64,000 nt of DNA, from assembly GCA_009746045.1 (NCBI GenBank), contig RPFO01000213.1, forward strand, positions 288,564 to 352,563, read 5' to 3'. Source of the stretch: Mesostigma viride. Its lineage: Eukaryota > Streptophyta > Mesostigmatophyceae > Mesostigmatales > Mesostigmataceae. Shown here one piece after another: positions 1 to 13,252 of the stretch (within the stretch, counting starts at the first letter, position 1; each line of letters begins with the position of its first letter). The notes below the pieces were generated by a model, which ran no database searches, had not been told where the DNA came from, and saw only the letters and a list, made by a program, of their open reading frames with translations. Made by a program: the position numbers and the translations under genes.

Positions 1-3384
<3,384 letters not shown>

Positions 3385-3722
3385 TGTTTATCGTGTTGAC
3401 ATTTTGTCATGTTGACATTTGTTGACATTTTTCTTGCGTTTGGCCTGCGTTTGTAAACGTCTTGACATTTGTTGACAAATCACCTTGGCTTGTCAGTGTT
3501 TTGACATTTGTTGACATATACATAAAGTTGACATGTCAACGATTGTCAACGTTTTGTCAACATTGTCAACATTCTGTCAAGTTTTGTCAAGCTGTTGACA
3601 TTTTTTTGTCTAGTTTTGTCACACTTTGTCACACTTTGTCAACAATTTGTCAACAAGTTGTCACACTTTGTCAACAAGTTGACAATTGTTGACAAAAATT
3701 TGTCACACTTTGTCAACACCCG
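3385..3722. repeat. Cluster of TTGACA / TGTCAA words
   Basis: Dense irregular array of TTGACA(A/T)TTG and its complement TTGTCAAC, with interspersed TTGTCACAC. The first half mostly reads TTGACA and the second half mostly TTGTCAA, so the two halves could pair as inverted repeats. It ends directly upstream of the GC-rich non-LTR element and may be its 5' untranslated region or promoter; that link is inference from adjacency. Confidence 0.8.
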
Positions 3723-3733
3723 GCTCCTAGTGA

Positions 3734-5362
3734 CGCCGGCGACCTGGTTCTGTACGATGCGGGGGGGGGCGTGTTCTTGAGCTGAGCGCGGGTGCGGCCG
3801 TGCCCGCCATCTTGCACGATGTGCTCGAGCTTGCGGGCATCCCCCATGTCTGGCACCCTGCTGGTCCGCGCCGCCGTCTTCTCTCCGCCGATGAGATCGC
3901 CCGACTGCCGAGCTGGGAGCTGGGGTGGGACGCGGCGCCCGCCCACTACGGGCCGGCCCACTTGGTGGATGTCACTGCCAGCGGCCCCTCCTGCCCCATC
4001 TGCTTGGACCTGCCTCGCCCTGGTGACGGTCTCTGCCGCCTCCCTGCTTGCGGCCACGTCTTCCATCAAGCTTGCATCGCCACGAGCTTGCACACGACCT
4101 CCGCCACCTGCCCCCTTTGCCGGGCCGCGGTCCTTTCCCCCTTGCCTCCTGGCGTTCTCCCGCTGGGGCCCTCGCCCGTGTCCGTGCGCCGCCAGTCCCA
4201 CGCGCCTGCCCCGACACCTGCCTCCCCTGTGCGTGGTCGTGGGTCGCGCGCCGGCTTGGCTGCCTCCTCCAGCGCCCCCCTCCCGGCCGTGGGGGCCGTC
4301 CCCGCGCCGGTCTTGTCCTCGGCTGCCACGAGCCCTGCTGACCGCCCGGCGGCCGGCCCCGCCCTGGGTTCCGCTGCAGCTGTAGTTCCTCTGGCTGAGG
4401 GTGCTCCCGACCCCTCCCCCTCTCGACCCGGGCCGGCCCAACCGGGTGGGCGCACCCCCTCAGATGGCTTCCATTATTGCCAAGTCGATGGTCCCCTTGG
4501 TGACCCGTGTGGCGCGCGCCTGCCCAACCGGAATTCGTTGCTGGTGCACATTCGGGCTTCCCACCCCCACATCACGGAGGCCGCCATGCGCGCCATGGAC
4601 TGCTACCGCTGCCCGGCAGCCCATTGCCAGCGGATTTTTTCGATCCACGGGCGGTACCAGCATGAGCGGCAGTGCCGCCGCCAAACCCCCCAGAACGGCC
4701 TGCCCGGCGGCCCGGCGGCCGCACCGGCCTCCCGGTCCGGGGCGGCCCCTCGGTCGGCCCCTGCCCCTCCACCGGCATCGCAGGGTACGAGCGATCCGGG
4801 GGACCTCTCGGCAGGCTGGGCATTCCTGGCCACGCTCCCTTTTGCCGCCTGTGCGCGCAACCCTTGCATGACGCTCCCGGACGTCCCTCACCGCGCCCGG
4901 AGCTTGTTTACGCGCTGCGCCCTGCTTTCCCTGGCCCGGATGCATAGTCACCCTCTCGACGAACTCGGCCACAAGCTGTTTCTCGTCACCCCCCGGCTCC
5001 TCTTAGCGCCGTTGGAGCGGGGCGTGCGTGGCGTACAGGGTGCGGTCATCGCTCGCTGCCGGCGGTTCCTCCTCGGGGATTGGGAAGGGCTGTGGGCGCT
5101 GCAGCCTCCGGCCTCCACCCGGGTGTCGGGGGCCGCCTCCTTTGCCCGGGTGGAAGCTGACGTCATGCGGTTGGTGAAGGTAGGTGAATTGAGCCGGGCC
5201 ATGCAAAAGCTTGAACTGACCGCGTTGGCTCCCTCCACTCCCCCGACCCTGCAGGCTTTGCGCGACCTTCACCCCGACGAACCGGCCTTTGCGGTGCCCG
5301 CCCCGGCCACCCCCCGCCCCCGCCTATTGTCCTGGACCTGGACATCTTCACGGCTGTGCTGA
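3734..5362 (+). CDS. Retrotransposon polyprotein, N-terminal part: RING-H2 plus C2H2 fingers
   Basis: The frame is open from 3734 but has no in-frame ATG before the RING. An out-of-frame ATG at 3757 precedes a run of nine G, so the start is uncertain and may itself be shifted. A RING-H2 finger spans about 3990-4125: the CPIC pair, the ACGHVFHQAC core and the final TCPLC pair give all eight ligands. A proline/alanine-rich linker follows. Then come two zinc-finger-like segments at about 4470-4670, one with two Cys and two spaced His and the second closer to C2HC. R2-type elements carry N-terminal C2H2 fingers that bind the target DNA; a RING finger ahead of them is not part of that plan and would suggest ubiquitin ligase activity. 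The frame runs out at 5362, after the probable shift near 5310-5325. Confidence 0.75.
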   Translation, partial: RRRPGSVRCGGGRVLELSAGAAVPAILHDVLELAGIPHVWHPAGPRRRLLSADEIARLPSWELGWDAAPAHYGPAHLVDVTASGPSCPICLDLPRPGDGLCRLPACGHVFHQACIATSLHTTSATCPLCRAAVLSPLPPGVLPLGPSPVSVRRQSHAPAPTPASPVRGRGSRAGLAASSSAPLPAVGAVPAPVLSSAATSPADRPAAGPALGSAAAVVPLAEGAPDPSPSRPGPAQPGGRTPSDGFHYCQVDGPLGDPCGARLPNRNSLLVHIRASHPHITEAAMRAMDCYRCPAAHCQRIFSIHGRYQHERQCRRQTPQNGLPGGPAAAPASRSGAAPRSAPAPPPASQGTSDPGDLSAGWAFLATLPFAACARNPCMTLPDVPHRARSLFTRCALLSLARMHSHPLDELGHKLFLVTPRLLLAPLERGVRGVQGAVIARCRRFLLGDWEGLWALQPPASTRVSGAASFARVEADVMRLVKVGELSRAMQKLELTALAPSTPPTLQALRDLHPDEPAFAVPAPATPRPRLLSWTWTSSRLC

Positions 5363-6250
5363 AGGATCTGCCGAACGCCTCCTCCACCGGCCCCTCAGGC
5401 TGGCGCTACGAGCACCTCTCCGTGATGGCGGGCCATGGCGGGGCGACCGCACTCTTTGAGGCTGCCGCCGACTTGGCCGCGGGGTCCCTGGCCCCCGCGG
5501 CGCGCCCTTGGCTGGCTGGGGCACGCCTCATTGCCCTCCTGAAAGACGACCTCCCCCCGCCTGCTGGCCGCGTTCGTCCCATTGCTTGCGGCGAAGTCCT
5601 ACGCAAGCTGGTGAGTAAGGTCATTTGTCGCCAAAAGGCCCCCGAGTTTCGCGCCTACTTCTGCCCCAACCGGAGTGATACTGAGGAGTCCGTCGCGGCC
5701 CAGCTTGGCGTCGCCACCAAAGGGGGCAGCGACATCATCGTGCACACAGTTCAGGCCTACCTCGAGACGCATCCGACCCATGTGGCGCTGAAGGTGGATT
5801 GCCACAATGCGTTCAATGCTGTCACCAAGGCTAGCATCTTTGAGGCCGTCGGCGAGGCGTTCCCTGACCTTCTTGCGTGGACAGCAGCCTGCTACGGCGA
5901 ACCCACTCAACTCTCCTTCCTCATGGAGGATGGGACGTTCGCCGACATCGCTTCCCGCACGGGAACCCAGCAAGGTGACCCCCTCGGCCCCTTTTACCTG
6001 TCTGCCCCGCTGCACAAGGCTCTCCAAGGTGTCCACGCTGCGCACCCGGATGTCGTGCTCCTCGCCTACATGGACGATATCCATGCCCTTGGCCCGGCCG
6101 ACGCTGTGGTTGCCGCCCTGGCTGCCCTTGAAGTGGCCATGGCGGCCATCAACCTTCGGCTCACCCTCCCCAAGTGTGCAGTCTTTTCGCCCCAGGGGGA
6201 CTGCTCTGGCTTCCCCGCGGCTATCCCGGGGGCTTGGCGCGGGCGCGTGG
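5311..6250 (+). CDS. Retrotransposon polyprotein, reverse transcriptase part
   Basis: This frame continues the polyprotein after the first shift and remains open to 6924, but family-like sequence ends near 6250. Visible RT blocks are the GPSGWRYEH entry motif, RPIACGEVLRKL, motif A with KVDCHNAFN (catalytic Asp at about 5797), motif B with GTQQGDPLGP, motif C with YMDD (6067-6078), and a motif D-like region ending in LPKCAVFSP. The GTQQGDPLGP form is typical of non-LTR type reverse transcriptases. All three catalytic aspartates are present, so the domain could be active if the frame were continuous. Confidence 0.85.
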
Positions 6251-7718
6251 TTTCTCGTGCCTGGGCGTCCCTGTGGGTGACCCTGACTACGTCGAAGAGG
6301 AGCTCCGGGCCACCGTGGAACAGCGCACCCATGTCCTTGAGACTTGGGCGCGCCTCAAGGACCCCCAGACCAAAGGGCTCCTCCTGTGGTTTTGCGCCCA
6401 CCCGCGGGTGGTTCACTGGCTCCGTGGCGCTCCCCCCCACTTGGTGCGGCTTGCCGCGGAAGGCCATGACGAGCGCATTCAGGCCGCCTTGCAGGTGCTC
6501 CTCCCCGGCCCTAGCCTGCCAGCTCACTCCATGCGCTTGGCCACCCTCCCCTGCCGCATGGGCGGGTGTGGGCTCACCCGCGCCGCCCGCCTCGCCCCCG
6601 CCGCCTTCCTTGGCTCTGTTGCTCAGGCCTGGGCGGAGATCCGCCGGTTGGTCCCCAGCGCCGTCAGCGCCATTCCCGACTTGGTCACCCCATCCCCCTT
6701 CCCCTTTGTGCAGGCTGTGCAGGATTCTTACCTCGGGATCCAGCAGGCTTGCGACCTCGTCCGCCCCGCTCAGGCCGTCCACCGTCGCCTGCCCCGGGGC
6801 ACGCCCGGCGTGTCCACTGTCGTCAGTCCTAGTGTCTTCCCTGCCTGCGTTCATGAAAAACAACAAAAGACCTACGCGGGTATACTACACTGTGCCGACT
6901 GGATGGGTCTGCATGCGAGCTTGAACGATCAGGGGAAGGCTTGGCTTCACTCCGTTTCCCTTGAGGGGAGCGTGGGGTCCGCATTCCTGCGCGCCCTCCC
7001 CATGAGCCCTTTGTTCACACTGGTTCCGGCCCTTTACGCCATCGCTCTCCGCCACCAGCTCTTTGCCCCGCAACCTCTCATCACGGCGGGTGCGTCCTGC
7101 GGCAGCTGCGGGCTTGCTCTGGATACTACTGGGACGCACTACATCGCGTGCATGGGTGGCCAGCAGAACCAGAACTGGTTCCTCTATCTCCATACCGCTC
7201 TCCTCCGGGTGGTGTGTGCCATGGTTCGGTCGGTCTTTCCCCACTCCACCATTAAGTGCGAGGACGCGGATGGGGCCGCCCTCTACTCACCCAACCACCG
7301 CCCCGACATTACCGTGCTTGACTACGACGGGCAGGGTTGCCACCTGCTCATCGATGTCTCCGTGGCTCGGCCGCTTTCCGGTCGCCACATCCTCCGGGCG
7401 GCTGTGGATGCCGGCGCTGCTGCCGCTGTGGCTGAGCGCGACAAGTTTGCCTCCTACGGCAATGTGGGGCCCCACCGGGTCATCCCCTTTGTCCTTGAGG
7501 AGTTCGGGGCCATGGGCCCCAAGACAGCGGAGTTTTTCCACGAGTGCTGCCAGCGCCGTGAAGACCGCCTCGACCTCGAGGGTCAGACCGCCCCGTGGTC
7601 GGCCCGCACGTGGTCCTCGTATTGGCGGCAGCGTCTGTCACTCGCCCTCACTCGCACCGTGGCTGATGTGTTATTCCGCCGCACCCGGGCCGACTTTGTC
7701 GCGACCCACGCGGTCTAG
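6250..7718 (+). CDS. Retrotransposon polyprotein, C-terminal thumb, CCHC and restriction-like endonuclease
   Basis: This third frame is open from 6174; family-like sequence begins at GFSCLGVPVGDPDY (about 6249). After an alpha-helical thumb region, a CCHC knuckle of the form CGSCG-x6-H-x3-C lies at about 7096-7155. It is followed by RPDITVLDYDGQG and LLIDVSV (about 7297-7370), which match the PD-x-D/E core of restriction-like endonucleases of R2-type elements, although the usual lysine is not evident. The tail has a YWRQRLSLALTRTVADVLFRR stretch. It ends at a TAG at 7716-7718. The nuclease is expected to nick the genomic target for target-primed reverse transcription. Confidence 0.8.
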
Positions 7719-8004
7719 ATTCCTTCCAGGCCTGCATGGTGGGCCGGCAGCGCTGTTGCTGCGTGTAGTTTTGTGATGTATAGTTAGTTGTACCTTGTGC
7801 CGCTGGCGTGATCCTTGGATGTCTGTGTCAGATTACTATTAATTTCTTCAGGGTTATTCTCCCAGTCATCGGTTTTTTCCTTATGTTGCATGCCTATCTC
7901 ACCTTCGTAATCTATCATTCTCAATGAATATATATACATGCATATATACAAGCATATATATCTCACCTCCGTAATCTATCATTCTCAATGAATATATATA
8001 CATG
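7719..8004. repeat. 3' flank of the non-LTR element with a 46-bp direct duplication
   Basis: No gene. Two 46-bp copies (7895-7940 and 7959-8004) of a sequence ending in tctcaatgaatatatataca, one mismatch apart, sit either side of an AT-rich spacer. The second copy runs into the truncated B2 repeat of the next element through the shared atacatg, so the junction looks like microhomology-driven rearrangement. No poly(A) signal for the upstream element was recognised. Confidence 0.7.
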
Positions 8005-9898
8005 TGACACTAATTGACATATGCCCGGAGGCACGCCGTTCAAGGCCCTTCATGAAGTACGTTGCCCTAGAGGCAACCAAGACAAGGGTGGGTGGGTGGG
8101 GGGCAAAGAAAGAGGCCGACAAAACCAGCCAGAGCGGCTTTTAGTCGCAAAACCTCCCTTATCCCTAGCTAACTGACGTCATTAAACCCTTATGTTCAGT
8201 GATGCTAGTAAGACGCTAACCGTACAGACCGGGGGTAGAATATCCCGAATCTGCACGGCTAGTATTAAATAATGCGTAGGTTGTTCTTTTCAGGGGCACT
8301 GCACCTCACGCCCCGTTCCGCCCGGGTATAATCAACCCAAGCGCGGAACGCACATTTTATTTAATTCATTTTTCAACCATGCACTATATTGCATCTACTA
8401 ATCACAAAAGCTCTAGCCAAACAGCTACGAGAAAACACTACGACCTATAAGCCGCTCATCCAGCGGCCTCTTGTTCCTGCATTCACGTATAGAAGAAACT
8501 CCGTTCAAAGAACCCCGATTCATGTCCCACGTAGCTCCCACAAAAACCAGCATCTTCATTAAAACTATAAGTGGAAGCATACATGTGACACTAATTGACA
8601 TGCCCGGAGGCACGCCGTTCAAGGCCCTTCATGAAGTACGTTGCCCAATCACCCCCGCCCTGGCTTTCCCTTGAAGCCGCACTCCACCTTGCTCGTTGTC
8701 ACAAGTGACCGCCCTGCCGCAAAACGGGAGCCCCCCCACATCGGGAGGCGTGCGCCCGGCGGCTGTGGATGCATGGCCAGGCCCAAAAAGGCCCAGCGCA
8801 TTTGCACTGCGATTGCGCACGGCCGGCCTATCATGACCCCTCTCGGGGCCCCGAGTCGGTACCGCTATGGCCGTCTCCCCATAGACCCGGGGTGCTTCGA
8901 GAAAAAACGTGGACCTAGCCCAGGCCCCGCCAGCCCGGATGCCCGAGGCCACAGCCCCAGGCACCTGGCTGAACGAGAGTCCGTTCAGCCAAGACCGCAT
9001 TCCCCCCCGAGGTTTCTATGCGTGGGGAAAAAATTTCTAGCTTAGGCGCTTTTCCCATCGCCGTCCCCAGCCCCAACCACCCCCCCTCGGCGGAAGGCAA
9101 TTGCAAAGTTTGCTGGCCAGCAGCAATTTCTGAAGAAAAAGCCGCAGGCCGCGGACCGAGACACGGGTCGCCAGTGCCAGCCATCCGGCTCCAACCCGGG
9201 GTGCAAGCATCCCCAGGTACGGAGCACCAGCTCGCGCACTGGGCCGACCAAGCGACAGTTGAGCACCTGTCACGGCATCCGGCCCACCAAAGACCCCAAG
9301 CTGGGGAAAAGGTGCGGACCGGAGGTAATCATTTTCTTTTCTTTTAGTTAACCGGGCGAGGAACTACGCCTGGCCGGTTAACAACTGGAAGTCTCACCAC
9401 TGGCCAAGTGGCCGGTGCAACCAGTGCTTTTGGGATTTTGCTCCGCAGCACCCATAGCTGCGGCTGCCGCCGCAACGACAACGAGCAAAGAAAGAGGCCG
9501 ACAAAACCAGCCAGAGCGGCTTTTAGTCGCAAAACCTCCCTTATCCCTAGCTAACTGACGTCATTAAACCCTTATGTTCAGTGATGCTAGTAAGACGCTA
9601 ACCGTACAGACCGGGGGTAGAATATCCCGAATCTGCACGGCTAGTATTAAATAATGCGTAGGTTGTTCTTTTCAGGGGCACTGCACCTCACGCCCCGTTC
9701 CGCCCGGGTATAATCAACCCAAGCGCGGAACGCACATTTTATTTAATTCATTTTTCAACCATGCACTATATTGCATCTACTAATCACAAAAGCTCTAGCC
9801 AAACAGCTACGAGAAAACACTACGACCTATAAGCCGCTCATCCAGCGGCCTCTTGTTCCCGCATTCACGTATAGAAGAAACTCCGTTCAAAGAACCCC
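7998..9898 (-). mobile_element. Split-direct-repeat element, family 1, copy 1 (B2 truncated)
   Basis: Read on the minus strand the order is A1 (9898-9483, 416 bp), internal (9482-8647, 836 bp), B1 (8646-8517, 130 bp), A2 (8516-8101), 33-bp spacer with CCCACCCACCCACCC (8100-8068), and B2 truncated (8067 to about 7998). It is an inverted, nearly identical copy of the element at 56751-58713. No open frame resembles RT or recombinase, so it is non-autonomous. Split direct repeats of this form are known from PAT/Kangaroo/Ngaro and TOC1 elements. A dimer of a small LTR element (TRIM) is the alternative reading. Confidence 0.75.
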
Positions 9899-9902
9899 GA
9901 TT

Positions 9903-10860
9903 CTTGGTCGCCAGTGCCAGACGAGTCATCGCCTATCATATGTCGATTTTCTCCTCATGCATGGCCGGGCAGTCTGCGCCAGCCCAAGCATCCAGGTTTG
10001 CTACGGGATGTCCGCTGCAGCATTTGCTGGGAATGCGGACACGCTTTTTATAGGTCATCTTTGAACGGAACATCAACCTGGTAATCATAAAGGATGCATG
10101 CATGTTGCGGCTATGGCTGTCTATGCCCATCTAGAGCAACGGTATGTGTGAGATATGGTGGTCCCGGCCAGCGGAATCCGGGCAGGACATGAACGAGCTA
10201 TGTACGACAACGTATTTGCGTGTTGTTTGCAGCGGAATACGCCTCCCATGCATTATATATGACGATTTTGTCCATGCATACTTCAGCAAGCTTCCATGCC
10301 TGTTGTAGAGAGTGGTATTAGCCCTGAAAGTGCCCAGTTTATGGCATTTCTATGGAGTATGGCATTCCGTTAGTGCAGGTAGGCAACGTGTTTGTATTCC
10401 AGCACTTTTGGCAGCCTTTTATAGCTTGATATAATGCATTATCGTGTTGCATGTCATAGATAGCTGTTTTCACGCGCGTAACCCACACACGTATATGAGC
10501 ACGTTATATAGGGTAAAGGGTTATCCGGGTGGTCTGACCCAAGGAAACCCCCATTGGACTATCCGACTAATTTGTCCAATGTTGGCATTGGGGTTCCCTA
10601 CCCTCCCTGGGAAAAAGGGGGGGGTAAACTTTTCCTTGGGGAAAAAAGATCGTCTGTTGGCCAACTTTGACTAGAGCTATCATCCAAATGCTTTGATAAA
10701 GCCATGGTATTATTGCATATTCTGAAAGCCCTTGAAGTGTAGATACTCCTACTAGCATCTTGGTTGGGGGTATTCGGAGTTGTGGCCTGTGAGTTATGAT
10801 TTTTCTCATTTTCAGGGGTATGGAAGTGCCAAAAATGGGTCAGCGGACTATGGGTTATAT
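9903..10860. repeat. Dispersed non-coding repeat X/Y, copy 1
   Basis: 9903-10095 matches 11643-11832 (ttggtcg-cagt-ccag start, catcaacctggtaatcat end). 10100-10860 matches 41680-42440 in the same orientation over about 760 bp with many substitutions; shared landmarks include cgcgcgtaacccacacacgta, ggtctgacccaagg and tattctgaaagccctt. The two blocks are adjacent here, so they may be one old element. No coding sequence or terminal repeats were recognised. Confidence 0.75.
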
Positions 10861-10874
10861 TAATAGCACATCAT

Positions 10875-11340
10875 GTGTAGGTCAGGGCCCGGCGCTGTGG
10901 TGGAGCGCCGGCTAGCTATAGGCCGAGCCACGCACGTGGTGGGCTGAGCCTTAGTCTAGGGCATTTTCCAGTGTACGCCCATTCGTAGCTAGTCCAGTGG
11001 CTTTCAGGTTTACAACACATTCCAGTGTTTTATCATTCGTGGCTATATAGTCGGGAGAGTGGGTTTCAACCCACTGCTATTCCGAAACAGTCCATGATCG
11101 TGAGTATCATTGTTGGGCCGGTTGTGGGTCGATCATCTATGCATCATGCATGCTCACGTTGTGCATAGTCTTCCAACGGTGCACGACGGCGGGCATATAG
11201 GTGTTGGTGTTTCATTTAATACCTACTCTCTCTCGGTTACCCGTAGTCCGGAAACAGTGCGATATATCGCACTGTTTGACTCCCGGTGGCGCGGCGCTCA
11301 ATTCCCGGAGCGCCGCGCCACCTGTGACGGATGTCACTGG
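10875..11340. repeat. Cluster of perfect inverted repeats (hairpins)
   Basis: 11252-11277 is a 26-bp perfect palindrome (aaacagtgcgata and its complement). 11285-11299 and 11308-11322 are 15-bp perfect arms (ggtggcgcggcgctc) with an 8-base loop. A small GTGAC/GTCAC stem follows at about 11324-11337. About 10890-10912 holds CCGGCGCT and AGCGCCGG arms. Perfect arms in otherwise diverged DNA suggest recent origin or a structural role, for example a transposon terminus. No coding sequence. Confidence 0.85.
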
Positions 11341-11642
11341 TCCGGTGGGTCTGGGAACGAAGGTGATGCATAGGTTTGGGGGTAATATTCGCCATAGCCT
11401 GGTAAATACAACATGTATTGAGACAGTATCACGTGACTTTGGCGGGAAATGTTCACTCGCACGCGCGCGTAACGAGATATGGCTGCTAGCGTGCCGTTAT
11501 CAGGGAAATTTTGCGTCTCGCGGCTTGTAATGGTTCAGAATGTTGCTCAGAATGATGATGCGTGACTTTTGTAGGTCAGGGGTGGCCAGATAGATGTATA
11601 GCATTGGTAAAATACAGGTACACTGTAGGAAATTACTGCTTT
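11341..11642. other. No gene recognised
   Basis: Non-repetitive within the window, with short open frames only. Confidence 0.5.
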
Positions 11643-11832
11643 CTTGGTCGTCAGTACCAGATGAGTAATGGCATGCCATATTTCGATTTTCTTCTTATGG
11701 CCCAGCAGTCTGCGCCAGCCCGAGCACCCAGTTTTGGTACGGGACATCCGCAGCAGCGTCCCTGTGAATTCGGATGCGTTTATAGGTAATCTTTGCACAG
11801 AACATCAACCTGGTAATCATGTCAGATGCATT
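11643..11832. repeat. Dispersed repeat X, copy 2
   Basis: Diverged direct copy of 9903-10095. Both begin cttggtcg and end near catcaacctggtaatcat. No coding potential recognised. Confidence 0.75.
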
Positions 11833-12164
11833 AACACAACGGTCTGAAAGTGCCAAAAAACAGCCTTATAACTCCTGTGCGATGCAAATATTGTCGAAAC
11901 ATGCTAGATCTTGGTAGGTAGCATGTTCAGGACACCAGTAGAAGGATTGCAACTTTCCGGACTTACCGGACCTCAGCTGACCTATTTTTGGCATGTCTAT
12001 TTTTAGCAGGTTTCCAGATTTTAATATAAACAAATACATTCTAATATGCAAATAAAGAGTTCTTGACCTGGCTGTTTGCAAGTAAGTTGATACTCATGAC
12101 TAATGACTGTGCACAAGATCTGATGGTCATCCAACAGCATTTGGTAACAAAATGCCACCAAATG

Positions 12165-12670
12165 CTGGCAAAAATGTGCGTTTTTTGTATTTTCCATCAC
12201 ATTTCATTGTAGTTTCCATACAAGCTGTGCTCGGTTGAGGCTGGAAACTTGTAGGCATCTTAAACATCATTATTCTAGACATCCCAAAAAAATTCAGGTC
12301 CATCGTAGGGTATTTGATGTCAGTTTGCTCACAAATGTTACCAAAAATGCACGTTTTTCGTATTTTTCATCACATTCCATGGCAGTTTCCATACAAGATG
12401 TGCTCAGTCCAGGCTGGAAACTTGCATGCATCTTTGCCATCATTATTTTAGACATTCCAAAAAAATTCAGAACCATCAGCTCTAGGGTATTTGATGTCAA
12501 TTTGCTCACAAATGTTACCAAAAATGCACGTTTTTCGTATTTTTCATCACATTTCATTGCAGTTTCCGTACAAGATGTGCTCTGTTGAGGCTGGAAACTT
12601 GCATGCATCTTAGCCATCATGATTGTAGACATTCCACAAAAATTCAGGCCCATCATGTTCTATTTGGTAG
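12165..12670. repeat. Tandem repeat, unit about 176 bp, three copies
   Basis: Landmarks tttttcgtatttttcatcaca recur near 12180 (diverged), 12350 and 12526, and ggctggaaactt plus cattccaaaaaaattcag recur at the same spacing. The unit has an open frame on both strands simply because of its length; I do not call it a gene. The unit size is satellite-like, but only three copies are present. Confidence 0.85.
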
Positions 12671-13252
12671 AGTTATCAATGCCATACCTGCCAGTTTCCA
12701 TTACAAATTCTTTCCCATGGATGCGAAACTGCCAGTGTGGAATATCAAGGAGACAATCTGGTCAACTCAAATAAGATGACTCACTAAAACATGGAAACCA
12801 TTCACAAGTGATATAAGACAACCTCCAGGAGACATACATAAAAGTTCATTGATATAGACACAGCTGACAATATGCACATGTGGCCATGTGGATGCTCACG
12901 CAATCTCTATTCTACGGAGGAGCTTGCTGAACACAATATTGGCAGCTGTCGCATGCATGGCTAGAAAGGTCATTTTACACGTGCACCAACAGCATGCCAA
13001 GTAATGTAGCTGCAAATTACTCAACAGGCGGCATGCATGGCGCTTATGCGGTTGCGCGCCCTCATTTCGGTATCGCTAGGAGGTAGTGGCACCTCCCTGC
13101 ACAATCTCTGCCTGACCTTGTCAGCCTTCATGCACTGTGTCAACATGGGCACCCCCATACCCTTGCCCTTGGCATCACAGCCAAGCTTTCGACGGTGGTT
13201 GGTGAAGCTCTTGGTGTCCTCCTTGCGCATGTGGTGCCTGTGCAAGTTACTA
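12671..13252. other. No gene recognised
   Basis: Unique sequence ahead of the tetranucleotide array. The short plus-strand frame 13037-13261 has no recognisable motif. Confidence 0.5.

Larger units (their letters stand above)
3734..7718 (+). mobile_element. Non-LTR retrotransposon with RING finger, RT and restriction-like endonuclease
   Basis: A single polyprotein is spread over three frames (frame changes near 5310-5325 and near 6225-6260). Domains in order: RING-H2 finger, two C2H2-like fingers, reverse transcriptase with YMDD, CCHC knuckle, and a restriction-like PD-D/E endonuclease at the C-terminus. The RT followed by CCHC and a restriction-like nuclease is the plan of R2-type or Utopia-type early-branching non-LTR elements. 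The coding part is about 65-70 percent GC by eye, well above its neighbours. No target duplication or poly(A) tail was found, so the true ends are unknown. Each frame change lies in a homopolymer-rich run, so decay and assembly error are both possible. Confidence 0.85.

Noticed and set aside
3713-4455. Minus-strand frames opposite the RING region (up to 242 codons)
   Set aside because: Shadow frames of GC-rich coding DNA; the plus-strand frame has complete zinc-ligand motifs, the minus strand has only Gly/Arg-rich sequence.
6066-6866. 266-codon minus-strand frame opposite the reverse transcriptase
   Set aside because: Shadow frame in high-GC DNA, no recognisable motif, while the opposite strand carries RT motifs.
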